A DNA stretch of 64,000 nucleotides from Caldicellulosiruptoraceae bacterium PP1 (GTDB lineage Bacteria > Bacillota > Thermoanaerobacteria > Caldicellulosiruptorales > Caldicellulosiruptoraceae): NCBI GenBank assembly GCA_041320695.1, contig JBGGOQ010000005.1, positions 86,118 through 150,117 of the forward strand. Direction: 5' to 3'. A program made the translations under genes and the position numbers. This document shows positions 28,053 through 37,012 of this stretch, in pieces (the first letter of the stretch is position 1; each line of letters begins with the position of its first letter). The notes under the pieces are model-generated. The model had not been told where the DNA came from and did not search any database. It was given only the letters and a program-made list of their open reading frames with translations.

Positions 28053-28166
28053 TTATCTAACAAATATATAAGAAATTAATATTCCAACAAATATAAAAAA
28101 TAAACAAATCAAAACTTCAACTAACACACCTAACGATAGTACTTTAATCTTTAATCCTTTTTTCAT
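28053..28166 (-). CDS. 37-aa single-span peptide inside the K+ uptake operon
   Basis: ATG at 28166 (minus) follows GATAGGTGATAAAA, a good RBS. The product MKKGLKIKVLSLGVLVEVLI... is a lysine-rich N-terminus followed by one membrane helix and ends FVR. It lies between the second RCK gene (12 bases upstream) and trkH (20 bases downstream), in the same direction. The arrangement recalls KdpF-type micropeptides of other K+ transporters. No family is recognised, but RBS, spacing and composition make it very probably real. Confidence 0.7.
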   Translation of the reverse strand: MKKGLKIKVLSLGVLVEVLICLFFIFVGILISYIFVR

Positions 28167-28178
28167 TTTTATCACCTA

Positions 28179-28844
28179 TCAACTTTTTGATATAAGTTTA
28201 ATAAATTGAGATCTATCAACTTCAGAAATAATAACAAGCAATTTATCTCCTGGTAATATTTCGGTATCACCTGATGGTACAAAGCTTTCATCATCTCTGG
28301 TAATTGCTCCAATTATACTTTGTTTTGGGAAAGGGATATCATTTAACCTTTTATTAGCAGCATAAGATCCTGGTTGGACAACCTTTTCAAAGACAATAAT
28401 ATGCCCATTTTTTAAGGTTACTAATGTATTTAAAGGTTCTATCTCAACTTCATTTTCAATAAGTTTAGCAATAATATCAGTAGAAGATATTACATTATCT
28501 ACACCTAATTTTTTCATAACATTTATATTTTTAGGGTTATTAGCACGAGCAATTGTTCTTTTGACATTATATACTTTTTTTGCCAACTGACAACTAATAA
28601 GATTATCTTCATCTCTTCCTGTTACAGCAATAAAAAAGTTACATTTATCTAACTTTGCATCAGATAATGTTTCAAGTGATGTTCCATCTCCATTAATTAC
28701 AACCACTCTTGGGAATTCTTCTGCAACTTTTCTACACAGCTCTGGTTGTTCTTCTATAACTGTTATATTGTATTTCTTATTATCTGCAAGAAGTCTTGTT
28801 AAAAAATATCCTAGTTTACCTCCACCTACTATTACAATATTCAT
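28179..28844 (-). CDS. TrkA/KtrA-type RCK protein (second)
   Basis: 221 aa. The N-terminal Rossmann (RCK_N) begins MNIVIVGGGKLGYFLTRLL and continues to 'VINGDGTSLETLSDAKLDKCNFFIAVTGRDEDNLI', binding NAD(H) or ATP. The RCK_C domain (~135-220) ends '...DKLLVIISEVDRSQFIKLI' and in many Firmicutes binds c-di-AMP. It overlaps the first RCK gene by four bases (ATGA). Together they gate the TrkH channel. Confidence 0.92.
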   Translation of the reverse strand: MNIVIVGGGKLGYFLTRLLADNKKYNITVIEEQPELCRKVAEEFPRVVVINGDGTSLETLSDAKLDKCNFFIAVTGRDEDNLISCQLAKKVYNVKRTIARANNPKNINVMKKLGVDNVISSTDIIAKLIENEVEIEPLNTLVTLKNGHIIVFEKVVQPGSYAANKRLNDIPFPKQSIIGAITRDDESFVPSGDTEILPGDKLLVIISEVDRSQFIKLISKS

Positions 28845-29461
28845 TTTTTCACCTTCTTTTCAGCAATAACCATTGTGTCATCAGCTTGAAGTTTTATATT
28901 CTTATTTTTAAATAAAAAGTTATCATTTCTAATAATTCCAAAAAGGTATGAATTTTCAGGTAAGGTTATTTTATCAAGTCCTTTTCCAATATCGCTTTTT
29001 TTAGGAGTAACATATTTAAAAATAACACTATCTTTGCCAAATTGTTGTTTGTATCTAACTTCACGTGAAAAAAGCATAGCCTTAATGTACTCAACAGCTA
29101 AAGTTGTTGGGCATATTGTTTCAAGCCCCAAAGAGTGAAATATATCTTCACGCAATGGATCATATATCCTAGCTATAACATGAGGGACCTTGTATATTTC
29201 CTCAGCTATCTGTGCCGTCATTATATTTGTACTGTCATCTGGTGTAACAGCAGCTAAGGCATCAGCTCTTTCTATTCCAGCTTGTTTTAAGACATCTTCA
29301 TCAATAACTATCCCTTGTATTTTTGCACCATTATAATCAGCACCAAGTCTACTAAAATTACTTGCATCATTATCAATTACAACTACATCATGACCATCAT
29401 TAGATAAACTATTTGCCAAAGTAGAACCTACTTTACCACAACCAACTACAATAATATACAC
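28841..29461 (-). CDS. TrkA/KtrA-type RCK protein (first)
   Basis: 206 aa starting at the GTG at 29461, chosen because GGAGG stands eight bases upstream and the Rossmann motif begins at once (YIIVVGCGKVGSTLANSL). RCK_N spans ~1-120 and RCK_C ~130-206 ('SDIGKGLDKITLPENSYLFGIIRND...DTMVIAEKKVKK'). It is the first gene of the K+ uptake operon and has an own promoter at 29511. Two single-RCK proteins per channel suggests a hetero-oligomeric gating ring, which is inference. Confidence 0.9.
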   Translation of the reverse strand: MYIIVVGCGKVGSTLANSLSNDGHDVVVIDNDASNFSRLGADYNGAKIQGIVIDEDVLKQAGIERADALAAVTPDDSTNIMTAQIAEEIYKVPHVIARIYDPLREDIFHSLGLETICPTTLAVEYIKAMLFSREVRYKQQFGKDSVIFKYVTPKKSDIGKGLDKITLPENSYLFGIIRNDNFLFKNKNIKLQADDTMVIAEKKVKK

Positions 29462-29510
29462 CTTAAAGACCTCCGAAAATATTAACATTTATTAAAATAT
29501 CATACACTAA

Positions 29511-29539
29511 ATTATAATCCTTTTGGATTGGACTAACAA
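29511..29539 (-). promoter_or_regulatory. promoter of the K+ uptake operon
   Basis: On the minus strand TTGTTA (plus 29534-29539) and TATAAT (plus 29511-29516) are 17 bases apart. The spacer holds the inverted repeat AATCC-TTTT-GGATT (29516-29529), a possible regulator site. Confidence 0.65.
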
Positions 29540-29604
29540 GATATTGTTTGATAAAATGAAATTATATTATTTTCGTAAAATTATACTTAAGAGGGGAATG
29601 ACAC

Positions 29605-31185
29605 ATGAAAAAAACATTGCTATTATTACTTATTGCATCAATCTCAATAGGTTTCTTTCCCATTTATGCGCAAAATACAGTACCTTTATGGATAAGAATA
29701 GGACTTTATTATAACGACCAATATGATAAAGTAAAACCATCAGATTCAACTACTATTTCTGCAGATAATAATTTAAATTTTTACATAAGCGATGATAAAA
29801 ACTATTCATTAATTACAGCTACAAACTTTAAAAGTTTAGTTGTTTCTAAAGATGTATATAATAATTCTCAAAATGGAGCATATTATCATTTAGTAGTTGG
29901 AAATTATATAAGTTATTTAGATGCATTAAAAGCTATAAATAATTATTATAATTTAGGCTATGAGGTTTATCCGGCATATATATTGGGGACATATAAAATT
30001 ATTATTGGTAACTTTGATAGTATAGCAAAAGCACAACAAGCTAAAGCAAAAATATATGGCTCAGAAGTTTTTCAAAGTAATACTTTAGTAAGAGTGATGG
30101 ATAATAATAAAACGATTTTTGCATTTGATGGTGGTACTGAAAAATTCCTTATGATTGTACCAACTGCAATTAATGGTATTGAAAAGATAAAAGTTAATTC
30201 AAAACTTTACAGAGGGCGTATTGAATTTAAAAGATTAAAGTCAAGTGATATGACTGTTATTAATGTAACTAAACTTGAGGAGTATCTTTATGGTATAATC
30301 AGAATGGAGATTGACCCTTTGTGGAACCCAGAGGTTGTGAAAGCCTTTGCTATTGTTGCAAGAACATATGCATTACAGAACTTAAATAAGCACTCATCAA
30401 TGGGATTTGACCTTTGTCCTACTGATGATTGTCAGGTTTATGGTGGTGCTGTTGATGGAACATACGGTGAAAAACAAGCAATTAGTGCTGTTGACGCAAC
30501 AAAAGGTGAAGTGATAACATATAATGGGAAATTAATTAGTGCAGTATATTTTTCATCAACTGGAGGAATTCCTACTGAGGACTCAGAAAATGTATGGAAG
30601 TATCCTGTTGAATATCTTCGCTCTGTTGATAATTCAAAAGAAACTCCAAATTCGAAATCTCAGTGGACATTCCAGTTTTCAAAAAATGAGTTAAAAGAAA
30701 AGCTAAAGGTAAGAAAAATTGATGTAGGTGATATATTAGATATTCAAATTTTAGAAAAAACAAAGGTTGGAAGAGTCTTAAGACTTAAAATTATTGGTAC
30801 AAATGGAGAATATGAGGTCCAAAAAGAAACGACACGTACAATTTTCGGACTTTATAGCCAAGCATATTCAATTGCTACTGATAGTGATATAAATACTGTA
30901 AATGAAGACAATTCTGTAAAAAGAGAAAGGGTATCAGGAAAGTATATTTTAAATGAAGATGGAGTTATGGAACAGGTTTATAATACAAATATAAATGCAG
31001 TTGATGAAAATGGACAGACTTTTGAGATATCAACAATACCGAACACCTATACTTTTAATGGCTTTGGTTGGGGACATGGTGTTGGAATGAGCCAATGGGG
31101 AGCAAAAGGATTGGCAGACAAGGGATACACATATAAACAGATTATAAAACATTATTATACAGGAGTTGAAATTGAAAAGAGATGA
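29605..31185 (+). CDS. SpoIID/LytB-type lytic transglycosylase with SPOR domain
   Basis: 526 aa with signal peptide (1-22) and RBS GAGGGGAATG. Residues ~88-160 resemble a SPOR peptidoglycan-binding domain ('[33 protein letters not shown]'). The SpoIID domain follows: '[34 protein letters not shown]' with the catalytic glutamate, '[19 protein letters not shown]', and C-terminal '[20 protein letters not shown]'. SpoIID cleaves glycan strands in engulfment; the SPOR-bearing form may instead be a vegetative SpoIID/LytB homologue. Four-base overlap with queA. Confidence 0.9.
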   Translation: MKKTLLLLLIASISIGFFPIYAQNTVPLWIRIGLYYNDQYDKVKPSDSTTISADNNLNFYISDDKNYSLITATNFKSLVVSKDVYNNSQNGAYYHLVVGNYISYLDALKAINNYYNLGYEVYPAYILGTYKIIIGNFDSIAKAQQAKAKIYGSEVFQSNTLVRVMDNNKTIFAFDGGTEKFLMIVPTAINGIEKIKVNSKLYRGRIEFKRLKSSDMTVINVTKLEEYLYGIIRMEIDPLWNPEVVKAFAIVARTYALQNLNKHSSMGFDLCPTDDCQVYGGAVDGTYGEKQAISAVDATKGEVITYNGKLISAVYFSSTGGIPTEDSENVWKYPVEYLRSVDNSKETPNSKSQWTFQFSKNELKEKLKVRKIDVGDILDIQILEKTKVGRVLRLKIIGTNGEYEVQKETTRTIFGLYSQAYSIATDSDINTVNEDNSVKRERVSGKYILNEDGVMEQVYNTNINAVDENGQTFEISTIPNTYTFNGFGWGHGVGMSQWGAKGLADKGYTYKQIIKHYYTGVEIEKR

Positions 31186-32216
31186 AAAAATGGCAGCTAA
31201 GTGATTTTCACTACGAACTACCACAAGAGCTAATAGCACAAAAACCAATAGAACCAAGGGATTCTTCCAGACTATTAGTATTACGAAAAACTGGAGAGAT
31301 TGAACATCGGATTTTCCGAGATCTTATTGAATACCTTAACGAAGGTGATTGCTTAGTTTTAAATAATTCAAGGGTTATCCCTGCAAGGCTATATGGTGAA
31401 AGAGAAGACACAAAAAGTTTTATTGAAATTGTTTTAATTAAAAGGCTTTCAATAGATACTTGGGAAGTGATGACACGACCAGGTAAAAAAGCAAGGCTAG
31501 GGAAGAGGTTCACTTTTGGTGATGGGTTACTTAAAGCAGAAGTTATAGGTGTAAATCAAGAACAGGGAACAAGAATAGTTAAGTTTTATTTTGATGGTAT
31601 TTTTGAGCAGGTTCTAGACAAATTAGGTCAAATTCCTTTACCTCCATATATTATTGAAAAACTTGAAAATCCAGAAAGGTATCAAACAGTTTATAGCAAG
31701 GTTCCAGGTTCTGCTGCAGCACCTACTGCTGGACTTCATTTTACTAATGAATTACTTGAAAGAATAAAAGAAAAAGGTGTAAATGTGGTTTTTGTAACAT
31801 TACATGTTGGACTTGGTACCTTTAAACCTGTAAAGATTGAGGATATTACAAAACATAAGATGCATGAGGAATATTACGAAATAGATGAATTTGCAGCAGC
31901 TACACTAAATAAAGCAAAAGCTGATGGTAAAAGAATAATTGCAGTTGGAACGACATCTTGTAGGGTTTTAGAAAGTGCTGCTGATGAAAATGGTTTATTA
32001 AAACCAAAATCAGCTTGGACAGATATTTTTATCTATCCTGGATATAAATTTAAGGTTATAGATGGACTAATTACTAATTTCCATCTTCCAGATACAACAC
32101 TTATGATGCTTGTATGTGCTTTTGCAGGTTATGAGAATACTATGAAGGCCTATAATATTGCAGTGCAAGAAAGGTATAGATTTTTCAGTTTTGGTGATGC
32201 TATGCTAATTATCTAA
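31182..32216 (+). CDS. queA: S-adenosylmethionine:tRNA ribosyltransferase-isomerase (QueA)
   Basis: 344 aa, full length. It converts 7-aminomethyl-7-deazaguanine in tRNA to epoxyqueuosine using the ribosyl moiety of SAM. Typical motifs are '[26 protein letters not shown]', '[18 protein letters not shown]', '[20 protein letters not shown]' and '[14 protein letters not shown]'. ATG overlaps the spoIID-like stop codon, so the two are coupled; no other queuosine gene is nearby. Confidence 0.96.
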   Translation: MKKWQLSDFHYELPQELIAQKPIEPRDSSRLLVLRKTGEIEHRIFRDLIEYLNEGDCLVLNNSRVIPARLYGEREDTKSFIEIVLIKRLSIDTWEVMTRPGKKARLGKRFTFGDGLLKAEVIGVNQEQGTRIVKFYFDGIFEQVLDKLGQIPLPPYIIEKLENPERYQTVYSKVPGSAAAPTAGLHFTNELLERIKEKGVNVVFVTLHVGLGTFKPVKIEDITKHKMHEEYYEIDEFAAATLNKAKADGKRIIAVGTTSCRVLESAADENGLLKPKSAWTDIFIYPGYKFKVIDGLITNFHLPDTTLMMLVCAFAGYENTMKAYNIAVQERYRFFSFGDAMLII

Positions 32217-32224
32217 TACTTTTG

Positions 32225-32264
32225 AACCTCCGAGTAAAGTCAATTAATTTCGGAGGTTTATTAA
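32225..32264 (+). terminator. terminator after queA
   Basis: AACCTCCG (32225-32232) pairs with CGGAGGTT (32251-32258), then TATTAATTT. The T tract is imperfect. Confidence 0.6.
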
Positions 32265-32289
32265 TTTAATTGAATTTGGAGTGATATTT

Positions 32290-33456
32290 ATGAAATTAAA
32301 GGTTTTACCTGAAGATTTTATTGTTAAAGAAATAATAAATTTGAATCTAAAAAAGAATGGAAAATACAAGATATATAAATTAACAAAGAAACACTGGAAT
32401 ACAATGGATGCAATAAAATGGATTGCAAAAGAAAGTAATATTCCAATTGATAAGATAGGAAATGGAGGGCGAAAAGATAGACATGCATTAACTGAGCAAT
32501 ATATTTCATGCCCTAAAGAATATGACTTAAAGTTTAGTAGCTCTGATAATGTAAAACTTGAATTTTTAGGGTTTTATGATGATTTTGTTTCTCCAGCAAT
32601 TGTAGCTGGAAATCATTTTGAAATTACAATAAGAAAGATAAAAGATGAAAAAGAAAAAATACTTAAAAGGATTGAACATATTAAAAATTTTGGTTATCCA
32701 AATTATTTTGATGACCAGAGATTTGGAAGTGTTGAAAATGATGAGGAGTTTATTGGTGAAAAGATTGTAAAAAAACATTATAATGGTGCTTTAAAGCTAT
32801 ACTTTACTGTTATTCACCCAGAGGACAAAAAAGAGGAAAAGGAAAGAAAAAGAAAGATTTTTGAAGTCTGGGGGAACTTTGAAGAGGTCTATAAACTATG
32901 CAAAACAAAAACTGAAAAAGAGATTATTAAAACTTTGATGAAAGGAAAATCTCGACATTTTTTAATTGAAGCTATAAATAAAATTCCTAAAGATGAGCTT
33001 TCTATGTTTTTTTCAGCATATCAAAGCTATCTTTGGAATAAAACCCTTTCATATATATTAGAGTCTATGGGAATTGATTTATCAATTGTAAAAGGGAAGA
33101 TTATGGATTATTATATCTATAAAGAAATAAAACAAAAACAATTTAAGATTTTAAAAGATATTAAAATACCAACTGTTTCACATAAAATACCGTTTGTAAA
33201 TGAAGCGGTTAATAGTGCTGTTGAGGACATATTAGTATCTCGAGAGGTAAAAGTGGGGGATTTTAATATTAAAAATATCAGAAAGTCCTTCTATAAATCC
33301 TTTTTAAGAGATGCAATAGTTACTCCAAAAAATCTTTTGTACGGAGATTTTGAAGAGGATGATTTTTATAATGGATTTTATAAATTTAAGCTTTCTTTTG
33401 ACTTACCACCAGGATCCTTTGCAACAATGTTTTTTAAAGCAATAACAATTTTGTAA
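32290..33456 (+). CDS. truD: tRNA pseudouridine synthase D (TruD)
   Basis: 388 aa from ATG 32290 (GGAG eight bases upstream; GTG 32281 less likely). The TruD signature 'IGNGGRKDRHALTEQYIS' contains the probable catalytic aspartate D63; 'GYPNYFDDQRFGS' and 'YQSYLWNKTLS' are also conserved. It makes pseudouridine 13 in tRNA. The gene is commoner in proteobacteria and archaea than in Firmicutes. It is followed by a hydrogenase-associated regulator and an RNA methyltransferase. Confidence 0.92.
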   Translation: MKLKVLPEDFIVKEIINLNLKKNGKYKIYKLTKKHWNTMDAIKWIAKESNIPIDKIGNGGRKDRHALTEQYISCPKEYDLKFSSSDNVKLEFLGFYDDFVSPAIVAGNHFEITIRKIKDEKEKILKRIEHIKNFGYPNYFDDQRFGSVENDEEFIGEKIVKKHYNGALKLYFTVIHPEDKKEEKERKRKIFEVWGNFEEVYKLCKTKTEKEIIKTLMKGKSRHFLIEAINKIPKDELSMFFSAYQSYLWNKTLSYILESMGIDLSIVKGKIMDYYIYKEIKQKQFKILKDIKIPTVSHKIPFVNEAVNSAVEDILVSREVKVGDFNIKNIRKSFYKSFLRDAIVTPKNLLYGDFEEDDFYNGFYKFKLSFDLPPGSFATMFFKAITIL

Positions 33457-33471
33457 TGTGAGGTATTAATT

Positions 33472-33732
33472 ATGGAAAAAAGAATTGGTGTTGTGGGCAT
33501 AGTTATTGAAAACCCAGAAGAGAATGCAAATAAAGTTCAAAATATTCTTTCTCAATATTCGAATATTATCTATGGCAGAATGGGCATACCTTTTAAAGAT
33601 AAGGGATTAGGTGTTATATCTTTAATTGTTGAAGGAACAAATGATGAGATAGGAGCTTTATCTGGGAAACTTGGTAGAATAAATGGTGTAACTGTAAAGG
33701 CAACATTAACATCAAAGAAAATAGAAGATTGA
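33472..33732 (+). CDS. iron-only hydrogenase system regulator, TM1266-like
   Basis: 86 aa. The ACT-like/NikR C-terminal fold is indicated by 'RIGVVGIVIENPEENANKVQNILSQYSNIIYGRMGIP' and 'VISLIVEGTNDEIGALSGKLGRINGVTVKATLT'. This small family usually sits beside [FeFe]-hydrogenase maturation genes, none of which are here. Its DNA-binding or ligand is unknown. It lies between truD and an rRNA methyltransferase with short spacers. Confidence 0.85.
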   Translation: MEKRIGVVGIVIENPEENANKVQNILSQYSNIIYGRMGIPFKDKGLGVISLIVEGTNDEIGALSGKLGRINGVTVKATLTSKKIED

Positions 33733-33747
33733 TTAAGGATTTAGGTG

Positions 33748-35112
33748 ATGGTTTTGCTTAAAGTAAATCAAGAGATAATAATAAATATTGAAGGTATTAA
33801 TCATCAAGGACAAGGGATAGCAAGGTATGAAGGTCTTGTTGTGTTTGTAAATCAAGCATTGCCAAATGAATTAGTCAAGGCAAAGGTAAAACAAGTAAAA
33901 AAAGAGTATGCAGTGGCTGAGATAATAGAGGTTATACAAGAAAATAGTAATAGAGAAGAACCAATTTGCTCTGTTTACAGCGAATGTGGTGGATGTCATT
34001 TTATGCATGCAAACTATGAATTTCAACTTGAATTAAAAAGACAGATTGTTGAAGACGCAATGAAAAGAATTGCAAAACTTGATGTTAAAGTTAATAAAAC
34101 TATAGGCATGAAAAATCCTTATTATTATAGGAATAAAGTTCAATTACCTATAACTAAAAAAGATAATAAGGTTTGTATTGGCTTTTATAAACCTATGAGC
34201 CATGATGTTGTTGATATTGAAAAATGTTTTATTCAACATGATGACTGCAATAAAGTAATACCTATAATAAAAGAAATGATTGAAGAATTTAAAATAGAGC
34301 CATACAATGAGCATAAACACTCAGGCTTATTAAGACATGTACTTATTAGAAAATCATTTGCTTTTGATACCATGATGATTGTTTTTGTAACAACTAAGAT
34401 GCCAAAAGAAGTTGATAAAATTAAAGAGTATTTAGTAACAAGAATTAATAATCTAAAGTCATTATATATAAATATAAATGATAAGAAGACTAATGTAATA
34501 TTAGGAGAAAATGAATATTTGATTTATGGAGAAAAAACAATTAAAGATAAGATTGGTAAATACACATTTGAAATATCTCCAAAATCATTTTTTCAAGTAA
34601 ATTCAGAACAAGTAAATACATTATATTCAAAGGTTGTTGAATATTTAGGCAACTCAAAACTCAATACAATATTTGATGCATACTGTGGTATAGGAACTAT
34701 ATCATTATATGTATCACATTTAGCAGATAAAGTAATAGGTATTGAAAATGTAAAAGAAGCAATTGATGATGCAAAAAAGAATGCAAAACAAAACGGGGTT
34801 AATAATGCTGAATTTATTTTAGGCAATGCTGAGGATGAAATACCAAACCTTATAAAAAAAGGTATTAAACCAGATGCAATAGTAGTTGACCCACCACGTA
34901 AAGGTTGCGATAAAAAGCTAATAGATGCAATTATTAATGCTGAGATTAATAAAGTTGTTTATGTATCCTGTAATCCATCAACACTTGCAAGGGATTTAAG
35001 AATTCTTGTTGATGGAGGTTATAAAGTGAAATCTGTTCAGCCGGTTGATATGTTCCCACAAAGTTATCATGTTGAGTGTGTCGTCTTGATGTCAAATGTA
35101 AAAAACAAATAA
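33748..35112 (+). CDS. RlmD/RumA-type 23S rRNA (uracil-5-)-methyltransferase
   Basis: 454 aa from ATG 33748 (AAGGA RBS). A TRAM domain (~5-60) is followed by a 4Fe-4S cluster motif ('EPICSVYSECGGCHF'), a SAM-binding methyltransferase fold ('TIFDAYCGIGTISLYV', 'VDPPRKGCDKKL') and the catalytic cysteine in 'VYVSCNPSTLARDL'. Target uridine (U1939 or U747 equivalent) is not decidable. Downstream begins the GC-rich accessory region. Confidence 0.93.
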   Translation: MVLLKVNQEIIINIEGINHQGQGIARYEGLVVFVNQALPNELVKAKVKQVKKEYAVAEIIEVIQENSNREEPICSVYSECGGCHFMHANYEFQLELKRQIVEDAMKRIAKLDVKVNKTIGMKNPYYYRNKVQLPITKKDNKVCIGFYKPMSHDVVDIEKCFIQHDDCNKVIPIIKEMIEEFKIEPYNEHKHSGLLRHVLIRKSFAFDTMMIVFVTTKMPKEVDKIKEYLVTRINNLKSLYININDKKTNVILGENEYLIYGEKTIKDKIGKYTFEISPKSFFQVNSEQVNTLYSKVVEYLGNSKLNTIFDAYCGIGTISLYVSHLADKVIGIENVKEAIDDAKKNAKQNGVNNAEFILGNAEDEIPNLIKKGIKPDAIVVDPPRKGCDKKLIDAIINAEINKVVYVSCNPSTLARDLRILVDGGYKVKSVQPVDMFPQSYHVECVVLMSNVKNK

Positions 35113-35131
35113 GAGCCTGAAAAACGGCTTG

Positions 35132-35209
35132 AATACAGGGTTTCCCGGTGTTTTGCCGCCCGCCGAAAATGTGATTTTTGGCGGCGGAGATGCCGGGAAA
35201 CCCTGTATT
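35132..35209. repeat. long GC-rich inverted repeat at accessory-region border
   Basis: Perfect 17-base arms AATACAGGGTTTCCCGG (35132-35148) and its complement (35193-35209) enclose a second hairpin (CGCCGAAAAT/ATTTTTGGCG with GC extension). The plus strand ends TATTTTTATG, so terminator activity is possible. GC content is far above the flanking core genes. It could be a mobile palindromic repeat or a terminator brought in with the accessory DNA. The rest of 35113-35464 holds GC-rich non-coding sequence with a short repeat (ATCTACAGC twice). Confidence 0.75.
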
Positions 35210-35400
35210 TTTATGTGTGTGATTGTTCGCGGAAACACATCTACAGCCTTTGGGAGCGGCTCTCGGCGGGCGGGGTTGTGTAGACGGAAAAGACGGCGGT
35301 TGAAAGTGTTTGATACGTTCGAGGGAACATATCTACAGCTTTTTATGAATCCAGCAAACAAGAGAAAAGGAAAATACAAAGCAATTTAACCATCCTTAAC

Positions 35401-35429
35401 TTGATATTATTCGTTTAGACGTATATAAT
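35401..35429 (+). promoter_or_regulatory. promoter of HTH-sigma operon
   Basis: TTGATA (35401-35406), 17-base spacer, TATAAT (35424-35429), with the HTH gene starting about 35 bases later. Confidence 0.75.
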
Positions 35430-35464
35430 ATGAATTGCTAATAATTGTATGTTTGGGTGAATGT

Positions 35465-35665
35465 ATGGTAACTGATTACATGTCTGTAAATGAAGCTTCA
35501 AAAAAGTGGGGCATTTCCGTCAGGCGCATACAAAAGCTGTGTGCGGAAAACAGAATAGACGGCGCTGTGCGTTTCAGCCGTGTATGGGCAATACCGAGAG
35601 ACGCCCAAAAACCCATTGATGGCAGACTTAAGTCACAAAGAGAGAGGAAACAAAACAGAGCATGA
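35465..35665 (+). CDS. small helix-turn-helix DNA-binding protein
   Basis: 66 aa from ATG 35465 (GGGTGA RBS). 'DYMSVNEASKKWGISVRRIQKLCAENRIDGAVRFSRVWAIPRDA' is an excisionase/MerR-like helix-turn-helix that ends in a basic tail. Such small regulators are common beside mobile or sigma-factor cassettes. It ends 20 bases before a sigma factor gene and shares its promoter. Confidence 0.75.
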   Translation: MVTDYMSVNEASKKWGISVRRIQKLCAENRIDGAVRFSRVWAIPRDAQKPIDGRLKSQRERKQNRA

Positions 35666-35684
35666 AAATGCGGGAGGTGACAAA

Positions 35685-36227
35685 ATGCTTCCAATATATC
35701 TGGCGATGATTGACGGCGAAGAGGATAAAAATAAATTTGAATTGCTTTATGTTACATACAGGAAGCTTATGTTCTGTGTCGCTAACCGCATCCTAAATGA
35801 TGAACGGCTCGCCGAGGACTCTGTACATCAGACGTTTTTGAAAATTCTTGAGAATTTCGATAAAGTGGGGGAAATTTCCTGTCACAAAACTAAGAGCTAC
35901 ATTGTTACTATGGTTAGAAACAACGCCATCAATTTATATAACCAAAGAAAAAGGCATACAACAATTCCCCTTGAGGATGTGGAATACTGTATAACGACCG
36001 AACCAATAAGCGTTGCGGAGGATTTGGATCAACTTGCAAGGGCGGTATTGAAGTTGCCTGTTATATATAAAGATGTGCTGACACTGAAATATGTTCAAGA
36101 GTTTTCAAATGAAGAAATAGCAAAGATGCTGGATATATCTGAGGCGACGGTTAGGAAGCGGCTTGAGCGTGCAAAACGCAGGCTTGAGGAAATTCTTGGA
36201 AGGGAGGAAAGTGCCGATGTCAATTAG
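35685..36227 (+). CDS. ECF-type RNA polymerase sigma factor
   Basis: 180 aa from ATG 35685, after GGGAGGTGA. Region 2 (~15-90: 'KFELLYVTYRKLMFCVANRILNDERLAEDSVHQTFLKILENFDKV') and region 4 (~120-170: 'LPVIYKDVLTLKYVQEFSNEEIAKMLDISEATVRKRLERAKRRLEEIL') with no region 3 define the ECF type. Codon use and GC are higher than the core genes, suggesting recent transfer. Eleven bases overlap the anti-sigma gene, so the two are coupled. Confidence 0.92.
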   Translation: MLPIYLAMIDGEEDKNKFELLYVTYRKLMFCVANRILNDERLAEDSVHQTFLKILENFDKVGEISCHKTKSYIVTMVRNNAINLYNQRKRHTTIPLEDVEYCITTEPISVAEDLDQLARAVLKLPVIYKDVLTLKYVQEFSNEEIAKMLDISEATVRKRLERAKRRLEEILGREESADVN

Positions 36228-36912
36228 TTTTACGGAAGACATGCTTAAAGAAGCCGTTATTCAAGCGGACATATATGAGATAGAAACCCTGCCTACAGAC
36301 GATGAAATAGAGTATGAATTCTCAAAAGAGTTTGAACGAAAGATGAAAAAGCTTATACGCCAAAGCAAAACAAGAAGCCCAGTTGGAGCAATGGCTTTTT
36401 TGCGTAGGCGTGCGGTCGCTTTTGTTGCTGCAATCATTATCCTGTTTGCGTCCGCAATGAGCGTATCGGCTGTGCGTGCCGCGGTATTTGAATTCATAAC
36501 CGAGGTGTACGAAAAATTCACTCATATATTCTTTAATGAAAGCCGGTCATCTCAGGATGCGGCCGATGGATTTGCCATATATGAACCAGCCTATATACCG
36601 GAAGGCTTTAAACTGGTCAATAAAAACACCGACGGCCTTGTTCTGCTGGAATATGAAAAAGAAAATGATTTTATATCCTACAGCCAACAATGCCTTGAAA
36701 ACGTTTCAATCAACATAAATACAGAAGGTGTAAAACTGGAAGAACTTGAATTCAAAGGTTTACCGGCCAAGTATTATTCCAATCAGGGCGTTCAAAACCT
36801 GCTCTGGTACGATGATAAATATATGTATATGATGTCATCAACACTGGATAGAGACATCGTGTTTAAGATTGCGGAAAGCGTTGAAATTACAGGCACGGAC
36901 TTAAGTCCATAA
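36217..36912 (+). CDS. membrane-bound anti-sigma factor, DUF4367-type
   Basis: 231 aa from ATG 36217 (GGGAGGAAA RBS). The cytosolic N-terminus (~1-60) would hold the sigma factor; a single membrane span is at ~67-88 ('AVAFVAAIIILFASAMSVSA'). The outer part (~110-225, 'DGFAIYEPAYIPEGFKLVNKNTDGLVLLEYEK...') resembles the DUF4367 sensor domain of clostridial anti-sigma factors. It presumably releases the sigma factor on an envelope signal. Confidence 0.82.
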   Translation: MSISFTEDMLKEAVIQADIYEIETLPTDDEIEYEFSKEFERKMKKLIRQSKTRSPVGAMAFLRRRAVAFVAAIIILFASAMSVSAVRAAVFEFITEVYEKFTHIFFNESRSSQDAADGFAIYEPAYIPEGFKLVNKNTDGLVLLEYEKENDFISYSQQCLENVSININTEGVKLEELEFKGLPAKYYSNQGVQNLLWYDDKYMYMMSSTLDRDIVFKIAESVEITGTDLSP

Positions 36913-36948
36913 AGTTCAGAAAAATTTTCTAAAAAATTTTTTATTTCC

Positions 36949-36978
36949 TGTCACAAAAGCCTCTTTTGATTTGTCTTA
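36949..36978 (+). promoter_or_regulatory. candidate ECF-sigma promoter of secreted protein gene
   Basis: TGTCAC (36949-36954) and GTCTTA (36973-36978) with an 18-base spacer lie 34 bases before the secreted protein gene. The CCTGTCACAAAA and GTCTTA blocks look unlike sigma-A boxes and are the kind of motif ECF factors read. Tentative. Confidence 0.4.
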
Positions 36979-37012
36979 TTTTATGAAGACAAAAAACAAA
37001 GGAGGTTTTTCA

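Noticed and set aside
35129..35389. Plus-strand frame across the GC-rich hairpin
   Set aside because: Low-complexity Gly/Arg sequence generated by the palindrome; no RBS or domain.
35876..35895. Second TGTCACAAAA block like the ECF -35 candidate
   Set aside because: Lies inside the sigma factor coding region and has no GTCTTA partner at the right distance.
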